A DNA stretch of 64,000 nucleotides from the NCBI GenBank assembly GCA_026120185.1, contig JANUWF010001659.1:682001-746000 (forward strand), given 5' to 3'. How positions within the stretch are numbered: the first letter of the stretch is position 1; each line of letters starts with the position of its first letter. Positions 37,095 through 48,719 of this stretch are shown piece by piece. The notes below the pieces were generated by a model that searched no databases, was not told the DNA's origin, and saw only the letters and a list, made by a program, of their open reading frames with translations. Both the position numbers and the translations under genes were made by a program. This DNA is from Voacanga thouarsii. Taxonomy: Eukaryota; Streptophyta; Magnoliopsida; Gentianales; Apocynaceae.

Positions 37095-38496
37095 CACTAC
37101 AAGATAAAACCAATTTAGCGATGGTAAAATCCTACAATCGTCACTAAAATAGGTGTCGCAATTTGTGACGGAATGAAAATCTATCGGCAGTGACGATAAA
37201 AAAAATTTATTTAAGAAAATACTTAATTTAGCGATGGATTTGCGACGGCAAAAATTTTTTATTTTTAAAAAAATCAATTGATTTTGCAACAAATTTGTGA
37301 TAGCTCAAAATTTTTATTTTAAAAAATTAATTAATTTAGTGACAGATTTGCGATAGCAAAAAAAAAAATTATTTTAAAAAAATTTAATTAATTAGCTCCT
37401 CGACCTGGCTATTCGGGCCCGACCTACCCCACCTACCTAACTCGACCTGATAAGAATATTATAAGATTGTGTCAGACACGGGACAAGCACCCGCATCCTC
37501 GTTGTGGGGGATCACGTTCTCCACTACTTAGCTATTGATGTTATTATGATTTTTGTGCTATATATTAATTATACAGTATATTTTTTTGTGAATCAATGAC
37601 GGATTTGCAAGAGATTTGTGACAGATCTACAACAACCTAATTTTCCATTGCAAATCCGCAGATAATTAGTGAGGAATTTGCGACGGCTCATTTTTAAAAA
37701 TTTAAAAATAAATTTATTTTCAAATTTTGAAAGGCCATCACAAATTCGTTGCTAATTAGCGATGGCTTTGCAATGGACATAAAAATTTTAAAATAAATTT
37801 ATTTTTTAAAATTTGAAAAATGAGTCGTCACAAATCTGTTGCTAATCAACAAAGGAATTTGTGATGGCCTTCTTTAATATTCGATTAACACTAAAAAATT
37901 AAAGTGCCATAAAAAATCCATTACTAATTAGCAATAGATTTGCGACTACTCATTTATTAAAATTTAAAAAAATAAATTTATTTTTCATTTTTGGATGGCT
38001 GTCACAAATCCGTTAACGGACTTGTGACGGCTAATTTTTTTTTAATTTTGAAAAATAAATTTATTTTTTAATTTTGTATGGCTATTACAAAGCCATCGCA
38101 AATTAGCAACGGATTTGCGACGACTCATTTTTTTTCAAATTTTTTAAAAATATATGGATGGCCATAACAAGGGATTTGTGACGGCATATTTTTCAAATTT
38201 TAAACAATAAATTTATTTTTGAATTTTATATAGTCGTCGCAAAGCCATTGATAATTAGCAAGTGATTTACGTCGACACTTTAATTTTTGAGTGCATTTAA
38301 ATATTAAAAAAGTCATCGCAAATCTGTCACTAATTAATGACAGGTAAAGATATGTCGCTAATTTGTTGGTAATAAGACGGATAAGCCACATACTTAAAAA
38401 GTATAAATATATTCCAATTTTTTACTCGCGTTGCTGTTCCGTTGCAAATTAGCAATGGTCCAGAAGCCGTCACAAATTATCATTTTTCTTATAGTG
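37095..38496. mobile_element. CACTA-type (En/Spm-like) DNA transposon, non-autonomous
   Basis: The ends are CACTACAAGATAAA and TTTTTCTTATAGTG, an imperfect inverted repeat starting CACTA. Inside are many GCGACGG, TGTGACGG and AGCGATGG units on both strands, typical of the subterminal transposase-binding repeats of plant CACTA elements. At 1402 bp there is no transposase gene. The flanking triplets (GCT and GTG) do not match, so the expected 3-bp TSD is not confirmed. The centre (37395-37560) is a GC-richer unique stretch. Confidence 0.85.
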
Positions 38497-38829
38497 GTGG
38501 TTCCAAAATGGCACCTAAAAGTAATATAAAAATATGGTAGACTGTCATGTTATGGCATGTAAAAGTGGATCGAGGTAAAACAAACGCACATAAAAAAAAA
38601 CTATAGCAGAACCTTTAGTAAAATTTTATATCTCTATGTTTCTGTTATATCTCTATGTATCTATGAATAATTTGCTTTCTTGGGCAATATAGTCATTGGT
38701 AGGACTGTCTCTGATTGACTCTATGCAATCTTTAGTTCAAATCCCACAAGGCAACAACTTCTTATGTGCATGAACGCTAGACTTCTTGTACTCAGAATAT
38801 GGCCTCTACCTGAACAGTTGATAAAAACT
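38497..38829 (+). other. Remnant with a possible tRNA-derived SINE head
   Basis: From 38690 the sequence reads TAGTCATTGGTAGGACTG, then TTAGTTCAAATCCCAC at 38731-38746. These resemble the A box and B box of a tRNA-type Pol III promoter at roughly tRNA spacing. There is no clear poly-A tail or TSD, so a SINE is only a possibility. The rest has no feature. Confidence 0.3.
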
Positions 38830-40411
38830 TACAAGGAAGAAGATTAGCCGCAACCTTCTAACTAACTACTATCGAGCAAGATCAAGAGGTACCGTTTTTT
38901 TACTTCTACTGGAAGAAGACAAAAATCGAGATACTCAGAGAAGGACAGAAAAAACTATTGTATCGTTTTATAGCTAAAAGGAGAATACCAAAGAAAACTC
39001 ACATCTAGAGTTAAAACTCTCATGCCAAATATATCACACACGAGATATCAAATGCATATAGCTTTAGATATCCTTAACATGCATGAGTCTAGCTAATCAG
39101 TAGGGTTAACTCTTGCCTAACAGGCTTGGGTTAAGACCCCTGGCCCAGACTAGTAAGCCAGTCTTAAATATTTATTTAATCCTGGACTTACAAAGCCCAT
39201 AAATAAATATTTAACTGAACCAAATAGATCAAAATATATTCTCAATCCTTTTCCTTGGTTAGATCCGGGCTAAATCTAATTATTCATTCTGGGTTTAAAT
39301 CATGAATAATTAATTAACCACTAAACTAGGAAATTAATTTATTCTCTCTTTGGGCTTTATATTTTATTCTACCAATAATAAATTAGACTACCTGGATAAA
39401 ATAAAACTCTCTTTATTTGAGACCATTTTCTCAACCTAAAATTAAGTAGACTTATGGGTTATTCCAAGAACCAAAAGGCACATCGCCCTTGACTACTAAA
39501 ATAACCAAAATGCTCATGCTGTAAAAATAGTTATGTTTTGTATTTTAAACTTTTGCCATTATCACCATAAAGAAATATTAACCCCAAGAATGATGTTGTG
39601 TCTAGCAATATCTCTAACCTATAGATGTTATGACTAAAATAGCCCTTTACGTAAAACCATTCACTTAGAGAGGAAACAATATCCTAACATCTCTCTAAAT
39701 AACATCTACCATCCTTAGACTTCTATGCCAATAGTCGATGACTTCCTAGAATGTTTCTGTTTTACTAGAGGACTATCCTTAAACAAACATCTAAGTTATG
39801 TTCTCAAGGCCTTAGATCTATAGACCACTCAGACAGTCACAAGGGTAATATCTCTAATTGGTGTATAGAAGTTATCTTATATATGTTTGTCTTAACTAAC
39901 TAGCACATATACCCAATATACAATTACTTTTATTCTACGATAGGACCTCACTTACAGTACATCAAAGTACGTGCTTCCAGTTTTGCCAAACTACCAACCC
40001 ATACTCAAGCTATACGATATCAATCTATACTGTAACAGTAGTAGTCTAGGTTTCTTTCATTTTAGTATTTAAAAAACTACTACTACGGGTGTAGTTCTAT
40101 GTGTTTGTACCACGAAGTGAGAGGACTATTCACTGCCTAAAGGTAAGTCATTCCCTATTTGGAATTCGTAGTGTACTAACCTTTGTCTTGATGAGATTCC
40201 TATTCTTATCAACTTATTAAGAACACTGTTGATGTGTTAAGTAATCCACAATCCATACCTTATTTTGAAAGACCTCAATTTACATGAATATGTTACATAA
40301 CACAACGGATTTTTTCCAATAAAATAATGCACAAAATTTTTGAGAATAATACTTTTATTTATTTTATCAAATTTACATCAGATACATAGTTTGAGGGCAT
40401 ACATTCTAATA
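38830..40411 (-). repeat. copia-type LTR remnant
   Basis: It aligns along much of its length with the LTR at 45110-46773 (for example the phrases near 39490 and 45815, and near 39690 and 46020). The right end reads GAGGGCATACATTCTAATAGCA. The left boundary and TSD were not found. Confidence 0.65.
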
Positions 40412-42067
40412 GCATTTGCAAGAGAGAAAAAAAATAATGATGAGTTAGTAAGAAAGAAAGAAAAAAAGAACAAAAGCATGTGAGAAAACTAAAATTCTTG
40501 TTTGCATTCTTTATCTTTTCTTGAAAATACATGTTGAGCAAAAAGAAAAATGGGATGCAGGTGCCCATTTTGGTTGAATTCTTAAGTGAAAAAAACAATC
40601 GAGTTTACTACCCAATTTGTAGTATTTTAGACAAGCACAAAGTGCAAAAACTTAAGTTAGTTATATTTGCCTTACTTATTTGAATTACATCATTTATGTG
40701 TTTTGATCAAGGGAAGAAATGGAAAGCATTGAATAATTATGAACTTGTTTAAACTAACTTCAATGACCTTAGATATATTTGATCTAATATGTGAGTTTAT
40801 CTTAAGTTTTCTAGATTGAATGATTGTTAAATTGTTTTTCATTGTAAAAGGAAGAGAAGCTATCAGCTATATCTTTTGAAAATTTAAAATTCGTATCTTA
40901 CATCTATTTGAAAATTTGTTTTGCTCGAAGACGTGCAAAAGGTAAAGTGTTGGTGTATTTGTTAGGTGTGAAATAGTCACAATTTCTTAGTGCATTTCCT
41001 TAGCTTTTGTGCATACTTTTGTATAATAAATGATGATTTTATACTCAAAATGTGTTCTCATGTGTTTTAAGGTTTCTTGGTGAAAAATAAGTAGAACATG
41101 GACTTATATGATACATTTTTATACTTGGAGTGATTATATATGCATTAGAGGTCTTGGAATACATATTTCATATCTTTGTTGATAAATTTTTCGGGGCACA
41201 GCTCGATGCATGGCTATGCATGAACTCATGCAAAATAGGGAAAGCTCCAAGAGGCATGCATGGCCATGCATGTGCCTATGCACAACTGGGGAGAGTTTCT
41301 TGCGCAAAAAAGTTGCCAAAAAATGAGAAAAATAGAGCTTTAACATATGCACGATTATTACCACGCTCGTGCATAGAAGGGCCGTGTAAGCTAGCCGTGC
41401 CACTTCCTGGAGATTTTAGAAGCTAGGCATGCACAACTAAGCTGTATGCCCATGTATGATGGTTATGCAACACCTCTAAATGATTTAGCAAGTGCTAATC
41501 TGATTCAATGGTAGTTTAAACTTCCTAAATTATAATCAAGGACAATTTAGATACTTTATATAAAGGTAGAGAATGTCCAAATTCAGAGAGAGGAGATATA
41601 GAACATGCAGAACAAGAAAAACACATAAAAAAAGGACAAGGATAGCAAGAAAAGTAAGAAGGCAAGAAGAACTTGAGATTGTGGGCTTTTAAGTGTATAT
41701 CTTTCAATCTTTTTCTTGTTTTTTTTTTTATCATGTTTCCAATTTGTTTATACATAGTTTACTTTGTAATCAAACCATTAAGATTCTATTCATATTTTTA
41801 AGGTTATGTGTTGTTGTTAAGTTTGGTACTTGGAGATTTATATGTTGTAGATTTTATCTTTGATATTGTTGATATTATTTGTTGAATATTTATGCAATTC
41901 CAAGGCTGTCTGTTTATCAATTTTGTTGAGTTAATTGTGTATGGTTAACAACCGTTTGTTAGATTTCAATCATGCAATATGCCCAGTGGATAATTAAAAT
42001 AAAATCCACATAATAGAATCACTCGTATGAAATTAAACGGGTCAAGAGAGAGGAGAAAATTTGTTAC
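40412..42067 (+). mobile_element. 3' end of the outer Athila-like element, with partial LTR
   Basis: The motif TTTGCTCGAAGACGTGC and GGTAAAGTGTTGGTG (about 40919-40957) looks like the polypurine block that precedes an Athila-type 3' LTR. The LTR would then start near 40960 (TGTTAGGTGTGAAATAGTCAC). It has GC-rich palindromes at 41190-41460. It is cut at 42067 by a solo LTR and may continue from 43984. No protein is supported. The opposed open frames at 41130-41426 lie on the palindromes. Confidence 0.45.
41190..41460. repeat. Cluster of CATGCATGGCCATGCATG palindromes
   Basis: An 18-bp perfect palindrome (CATGCATGGCCATGCATG) at about 41256-41273 is surrounded by partial copies: GATGCATGGCTATGCATG, ACGCTCGTGCATAG, GGGCCGTG, GCATGCAC and GCCCATGTATG. 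It stands out in AT-rich DNA. Confidence 0.85.
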
Positions 42068-42293
42068 TGATGTGTATTTATTTGGGTATAAAAATCATAT
42101 AAAAATAAACACATTTCCAATCAAGTTTATATTAAAATCTCAACCCCAAATTACACATATGAGCTATCGTACTCATCATTAACATAGCATAGGGTTCAAA
42201 CGAGTGTCGATCCTCAAGGAATAAGTATGCATTAATCACTTCTCTTTCATTATTTAACCGACTCGATAAAGTGAAAAAGAAATAAAATAAAAA

Positions 42294-42340
<47 letters not shown>

Positions 42341-43983
42341 CATGTCAAGGATGGAAAACTATACAACTTAAACCATTGTTTAGACAAACATGATCTTAAA
42401 GAACCCAACCATTATCATAACTAATTATTCTCTTGGCATCATGAAGGATTAAAGTAGATTCACTTCGATGGTCAATCCATGAAATCACTACCTTCTAGAT
42501 AAATTAGAATCACTTGGTCTCGTATCAACTAATTCATCCAAAAGATGCATTAAACACAGTCCTCAATTAAATTCCCTTGGTCTCGAAAAATTTAAAACAT
42601 AAAATTAATCAGTGAACCCTTGGTCTCAAAAGACATCAATTAACCTTCAATTACCAATTCTAAGCAATCAACCCCCTTGGTTCAGTAAGTTAATAGCCAA
42701 CAGCATATGAAATTAATAAATTGAAACTACCATCAACCCTCTTGGTCCAGTAAGTTAATGGAGAGAACCAACCAACGAATCTTGTAATAAGCACAAGTAA
42801 TTGAATACCAAGAATAACAATCAATTAATCAAAAGATCAAACAACTCTAAAAATCATGAATATCTAAAACAATGTCGAACTACAATAAAACAATTAACAC
42901 ATCATTGTTCAAGAAAAGAAAATAAAGGAAAGAAATAGATACTCATAGACAAGCCTTCTTCTTCTTCCCTTGAAGACCCTCTTGTACAATCCTCCTTGAA
43001 TTATTCATCTCGAGAAAATATTGGTGATGCACTCTAAAATATATCTAAGTCTCTACATTGTGCACCTCCCCTGTCTAGGATAAATTGGCCTTTATTTATA
43101 GGCTCAAAGTTCCTTAAAGAATCCTAAATAAAGAAGAAGTAATTACCTAAAAATAATTCAAAATAAAAAAAGATTAGAAATAAAATCTAATGAAATTCTA
43201 AATAGAATAACAGAGGTCCACTGCCTTTGACTTTGCAATTCAAAAGTTGAAATCAATTTGGACTTTAATTTAGTTCTTGTCGTTTTGTGCTGTAGCTTGT
43301 GGAATTCAAATTGTTGAATTTGCAATTGTTGAAGTTTGCTACCAATTTGAGCCGTACAAAATTCTGTCTCTTTGTGGTGTCGACTCGATTTGAGCCGTCA
43401 ACCAAGCCACCGAAAATCTTTTCTTTTTTTATTGTTGCATTGCTCGGTTGAGCCGTTTTCAAGCCACGCAGCTGCTGAAATTCTTTCTTTTGCTTTCTTT
43501 TCTTATTTCGGCTGCTGCTTGACATTGTCAACTTTGATTTGCATTTGGGCCCCACCGAAATTGTTGTTTCTTGCAATTTCTGTCGGCTAGCTTGGAGCCA
43601 AGAATTTGCTGACTGATTGCTCCCTTTCTTTTCTTTCTTTGATTCATTTTTGTCCTTTTCTTGCTGTCCGTCGACTCAATTGAGCCATGAAGCCATTTTC
43701 TTTTCTTTTCTCAATTGCAACTCTTTCCTTCAATTGCTCTGAACTTTTCTGTTTTTCCAGTGGAAGACCGGTGCCAGTTCCGCCTTCCTGGGCTGGCACC
43801 GCCTCTATTCTGGAAAATCACACAATTAGTTCTAATTTTCCTTTATTTTCATATAAAATTATAGAAAATTATTTTTATAAGGAAAATATCAAATAGGAAG
43901 GAATATGACTAGTTATTATATAAAAAGTATCTTAAAATGGCCTCAAATAACTAAGAAAAATATGACTAATTTAACCCCTATCA
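42068..43983 (-). mobile_element. Athila-like solo LTR
   Basis: 1916 bp, from TGATGTGTATTTATTTGGG to AACCCCTATCA on the + strand, with a perfect TSD GTTAC (42063-42067, 43984-43988). A GC cassette with GACCGGTGCCAG and GGCTGGCACCG is at 43766-43803. The short open frames inside are antisense chance frames. Confidence 0.93.
42299..42337. repeat. (TA)n microsatellite
   Basis: About 19 TA units within the solo LTR. The related LTRs at 35290 and 63500 have only short A-rich sequence at the same place. Confidence 0.95.
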
Positions 43984-44099
43984 GTTACCTCAAAATAGCA
44001 GTTTTTAAAATTCTTCCTTCTTGCAAAATTCCTCCAAAAATTCGTTCAAACCTTGAACTACCAAAATTCCAAGTACAAAAATTTCTCTAACATAGTCCA

Positions 44100-44624
44100 C
44101 ATGAAGAACGATACTTAAACTGACACAAAATTGTGCTAGCAATTTTTATGTGTAGTGTTTGGGGATTTAATTTGTTATGGAGGAGAAAATAAAAAGCCAT
44201 TGTACAATGTCAATTTTTTTTCTTATGTTGCTTATAGTATATGTCAATATATATACACCACAGTCACTTTCCAAAACACAAAAAACTTTTTCTCAATTGT
44301 TATAGCCATAGGTTTTCAAATTGTAATTTGACCCATAATGTTTTAACAATTACAATTAAGCCCTAATAATTATAACCATTTATAATTTTGTCTATAAAAT
44401 TATTTCTTCTCACAAATTTTATTCTACAACTATCATATAATATCTCGAGTTCCAATTCCTCTATTATGTATGTCCTATTAGGTTTTGCAGTTAATTGGTA
44501 GCAAAATATGAACTAATCCTAATTCCTATAGGACTAATAGTTCATAACAATTAGAATTAACTTATTAATTCTAATTAGAAATAACTTATTAATTTTCTAA
44601 TTAATAAATTCATATTTAAAAGAT
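44100..44624 (-). repeat. Fragment of a copia LTR
   Basis: It aligns with the inner part of the LTRs at 6831-8653 and 16006-17769, for example around TGTCCTATTAGG and the AATTAGAATTAA stretches at 44540-44590. Both ends are missing: the right one is cut by an Athila-like LTR fragment. Confidence 0.65.
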
Positions 44625-45109
44625 TGATACGGCCTAAATTTACCTATATTTTCATAGTTATTTGAGGTTATTTTGTGATACTTTTGATTCAATGCCTAGC
44701 TAATTCCCTTCCTATTTGATATTTGGCCTGTGGAAAGTGTTTTTTGTTATTTTATGCAGAAATTGATGAAATTGGAGATTAAAAGGTGGAATCCCATTTG
44801 ACACATGGCCCCGGCCAAGGGAAGCTGAACTGGCGCAGGCCCTGCTCTGAAGAACTGGTGCTTTGAAGAACTAGCGTCGACCTTGGTCAGGGCAAAATAA
44901 GGGGAAAATGTATAGCAATCATGGTTTTCCAGTGAAGAACTAGTGCTGGCTAAAGGTTTAAAGAGGGAAGCAAAGCACGTAGCAGAAGGAAAAAACTGAA
45001 AACTGAAGAACAAGAAAATCACAGACCGAAGCCAGTGCCAGTTCCAGTGGCCTCAACTGGTGCCGGTCACAGCCTGGTGGGCCTCCAAGAGAAATTTTTT
45101 TTTACTTCT
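44625..45109 (+). repeat. Truncated Athila-like LTR
   Basis: It starts TGATACGGCCTAAATTTACC, like the 27382 copy, and carries GC boxes at 44810-44880 and 45020-45080 (CTGGTGCCGGTC). About two thirds of the LTR is missing at the right. Confidence 0.7.
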
Positions 45110-46773
45110 TTTCCTCGTTCTCAGAATTGGCTAGACCGAAATATGTGGAACTGGGGTAGGCACGCTGGTGGAAACCTCTAGTGCGATTCCTACAAGATTC
45201 CTACTCTATCTGTGCATGTATATGAACACCAACCTCTCAATCTTCCAATATATGGCTTGCCTAATCCATGTTTGGTGAAAACTCATAGAGCTAAGGAATT
45301 TTTCTTGGAGAGAGAAATGAGGCATCTGTTTTTTTCTCACACAAAGAAAAAAACAACGTTCTCCCTTGACCCAGAGAAGAGGCAGTCAAAAACAATGTAC
45401 TTCACTGTTCTCCTGTTTAACCTAAATAAAACCATAGGTTAAACTGGACTGGCTCATTGGACTCTTAGTTTAGCCTTTTAGACTAAATTAATTATTCTAA
45501 TTAGAACCAAATAAATGGCCCAATAAATAATTAAATTTTCAGCCCAAATAAACTAGTCTAATTAACAAGCCTATATTAGTTTAGTCCCAAGTCAATCTTT
45601 AATTATTCAAACTGGGCCAAAGCTCTAAACAATTAATTAACCCACCAAACTAATTTAATTAATTCTCTCTCTCCATAAACTTTTATTTTATTCTAGTCCA
45701 ATAATTAAATTAGACTACTTAAATAAAATAAATTCTATTTAATTTAATTTAAGACCAACGCCATAGCCTGTATATAATTAGGACTCACGATCTATATTGG
45801 GGACCAAAAGATACACCGCCTTGGCTACTAAAATGACCAAAATACTCTTGCTATATAAATAGCTATATTTTGCATTTTAAATATTTCCAAATATCACCAT
45901 AAGGAAATATTGACCTCAAGGACAATGTTGCGTTAGCAAAGTCTCCGACTTACATGTGAAATGACTAAAATATCCCTCTATACATCACCGTACATTAGAG
46001 AAGAAGAAATGTACTAACACCTCTCTAAATGACATCTACCATCCTTAGGCTTCTAGTCTAATGATCCATGACTTCCTGGATTATTTTCGCTTTCCAAGGG
46101 AGCTATCCTAAAGCAAATATCCAAGTCATATTTTTCAGGGCCCTGGATATTTAGATCATTCAGACAACCACAAGGGGTGATATAGTATAGAAACTATATG
46201 TTACAAGTCTGTCTTAACTAACTAGTCACACATACCCAATATACAAGTATATTGGTGCTACGATAGAACCTCAACTATAACATATTAAAGTACATGCTTC
46301 TAGCTTCGTCAGACCACTAACTCATACTCAAGTTGTGGAGTACTAGTTCACATTGTAGCAATAGTAGTCTAGGTTTCTACCATATAGTACTTTTAGAAAG
46401 CACTACTACAGGTCCTATTCTACGTATTCGAAATATGTTTATGTTATGAAGTGAGTGGACTACTCACTGGCTATAGATAAGCCATTCCCCATTTGAAATT
46501 CATAACATAATAACTTAGAAATGATAAGATTCTCATTCTCATCAATTGGTTAAGAACGAACGTTTATGTGTTAAGTAACCCGTGATCCATACCTTATTGT
46601 GAAAGACCACCATTTACATGGACCACTTACTTAAACATAATAGGTCTTTTCCAAACGTAATTGTACACAAATAAAATGTAAATTCACAAATAATTTCTAA
46701 AAATAAATTCTTTTATTAAAACATTCGATATTTTTTCATCAGAAACCTAGTCTAAAAGGGCATTTTCCCAACA
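45110..46773 (-). repeat. 3' LTR (partial) of the second copia element
   Basis: The right end is CCCAACA at 46773. The polypurine tract (GCAAGTGGGATAT on the - strand) follows at 46774-46786. The left boundary is unclear because it abuts the Athila fragment. Confidence 0.75.
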
Positions 46774-48411
46774 ATATCCCACTTGCATTCTAAGACTAAG
46801 TAAGTTCGTAGGTGCCCACCCCTATGATGTATAAATGTCTCTTGAAGACTCTCTCAGCAAAAGGTTTGGTGAATGGATCTGCTAGATTGTTCTCGAAAAC
46901 AATCTATTCACCACGACTTCCCATCTCTGGATGAAATCCAAGATCAGATGGTATTTCCTCTCAATGCACTTCCCCTTCTTGTGGTTCCTAGGTTCTTTAG
47001 ATTGCGATACTACTCCAATGTTGTCACAATACATCACAATCGGCCTGTCCATGTATGGCACGACTCCAAGTTCTGAAAGGAACTTTCAGAGCCAGATTGC
47101 TTCCTTGAATGCCTCTGAAACTGCTAAATACTCAGCTTCTATAGTCGAGTCAACAATGCAAGATTGCTTGATACTCCTCTATGAAATTGCTTCTCCAAAC
47201 AAGGTGAAGATATATCTACTAGTGGATTTTCTCTCATCCTTATCTACCTAAAAGTCTGAGTTTGTGTATCCTATAGGAACCAAGTCATCATCCATGTAAA
47301 CCAGCATATAATCTCTCGTTCCCTTTAGGTACTTGAGAATATGCTTTATAGCTTGCCAATGAACCTCCTCAGGGTTTGACTAATATCTACTAACCAAGCC
47401 TACGATAAAACAGATATCTGGTCTAGTATACAGCATGGTGTACATGAGACTTCCCACAACCGAAGCCTAGGGAATCCTACTCATTCCGTCCTTTTCTTCT
47501 TGAGATTTAGGACAGTCCTTTGAAGAAAATGACAACCCATGTCTGCAAGGTATTAGAGCTCCCTTGCATGAGTTCATGTTGTACTTGGCTAGTATCTTGT
47601 CAATGTATGCCACTTGGGATAATCCTAACATTCTCTACTTCCTATTTCTAAAAAGCCTAATCCTGAGAATGTAACTGGCTTCTCCCAAGTCCTTCATATT
47701 GAATTGACTAGATAGCTAAATCTTTGTAGATGACAATGACCCTACATCATTTCCAATGAGTAAAATGTCATCCGCATATAAGATAAGAAAAATCACATTA
47801 ATGCCTTCAAGTTTTCAGTACACATATGGTTCATCCTCGTTTTGAGTGAAACCATAAGACTTTACGTCTCGTCAAAATGAATGTTCCATGCTCTTGATGC
47901 CTACTTAAGTCCATGAATTAACTTCTTAAGTTTGCAAACTATATGTTCTTGGCCTTTAGCAATAAAACCTTCTGGTTGGGACATATAGATGTCTTCGCTA
48001 AGATGGCCATTTAAAAATACCGTCTTGACATCCATTTATCATATATCGTAGTCATAATGACATGTGATAGCAAGGAGGATACGGATGGACTTAAGCATAG
48101 CTACCGGGAAAAAGATTTCCTCATAATCGATTCCCACTTTCTGAGTATGCCATTTCGCCACAAGCCTAGCTTTAAAGGTTTCCACATTCCCATCCGCTCC
48201 CCTCTTTTTCTTATATACCCATTTACACCCAATGGGTTTTATCCCTTCAGGTAAAGCTACAATATCCCAAATATGATTGAAGAACATAGACTTAATGTCG
48301 ACTTTCATTGCTTCATGCCGTAGATTTGTATCGGCATCAGCAATAGCCTCATGGTATCTAGTAGGGTCTTGTTCTTGATGGTCAGAGACTAGCTCGAAAA
48401 CTTTTCCAGTC
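46774..48411 (-). pseudogene. copia RT-RNase H remnant of the second copia element
   Basis: Read on the - strand from 48411, the frame goes from the linker into RT with IKPIGCKWVYKKKRG, an RT core with ADDILLIGND, MKDLGEASYILRI, then TRPDI in the connection and RNase H with FKEAIWL and a late MYCDN. Several stops and one or more frameshifts break it. It is the downstream half of a gene whose integrase part lies at 62538-63263. The Tekay element separates the halves. Confidence 0.88.
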
Positions 48412-48660
48412 TGTGAAACCCCAGTCAAGACCAACCTTAGAGTAAGGGGTTTGGGATGCACATCATGCTTTATTTCACGACTCAATATATTTTTATATGA
48501 TTTTTATGTGCTTTGGATTTGAGTTTTATTATTTTGAAACCTTGTTGGTGAGTATTGAGTGAGATGGGCAAAATGGTAATTTTTGCATGAGGTGAAAATA
48601 GGAAGATAGCTCGAGGATTAAATAGGAATTAATTTTCTAGTGGAAATAACAACAAGAGTT

Positions 48661-48719
48661 GTTGTTGTTTAGTGGTTAGAGCTTTGGAATCAATTCTTGA
48701 GGTCTTGGGTTCAAATTCC
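48661..48719 (+). promoter_or_regulatory. tRNA-like Pol III promoter module in the LTR
   Basis: GTTGTTGTTTAGTGGTTAGA resembles the 5' half of plant tRNA-Asp, -Glu or -His genes, including the A box. GGTTCAAATTCC (48708-48719) fits the B box. Box spacing is near that of tRNAs. The same module is at 58454-58513 and, diverged, at 1321-1382. It may be a captured SINE head or a chance likeness. Confidence 0.5.

Noticed and set aside
41130..41426. Opposed frames of 98 and 89 residues
   Set aside because: They coincide with the palindrome cluster, which opens frames on both strands. No domain or neighbour supports them.
42299..42337. Centromere or origin-like AT tract
   Set aside because: It is a plain (TA)n microsatellite within a solo LTR and related LTRs lack it.
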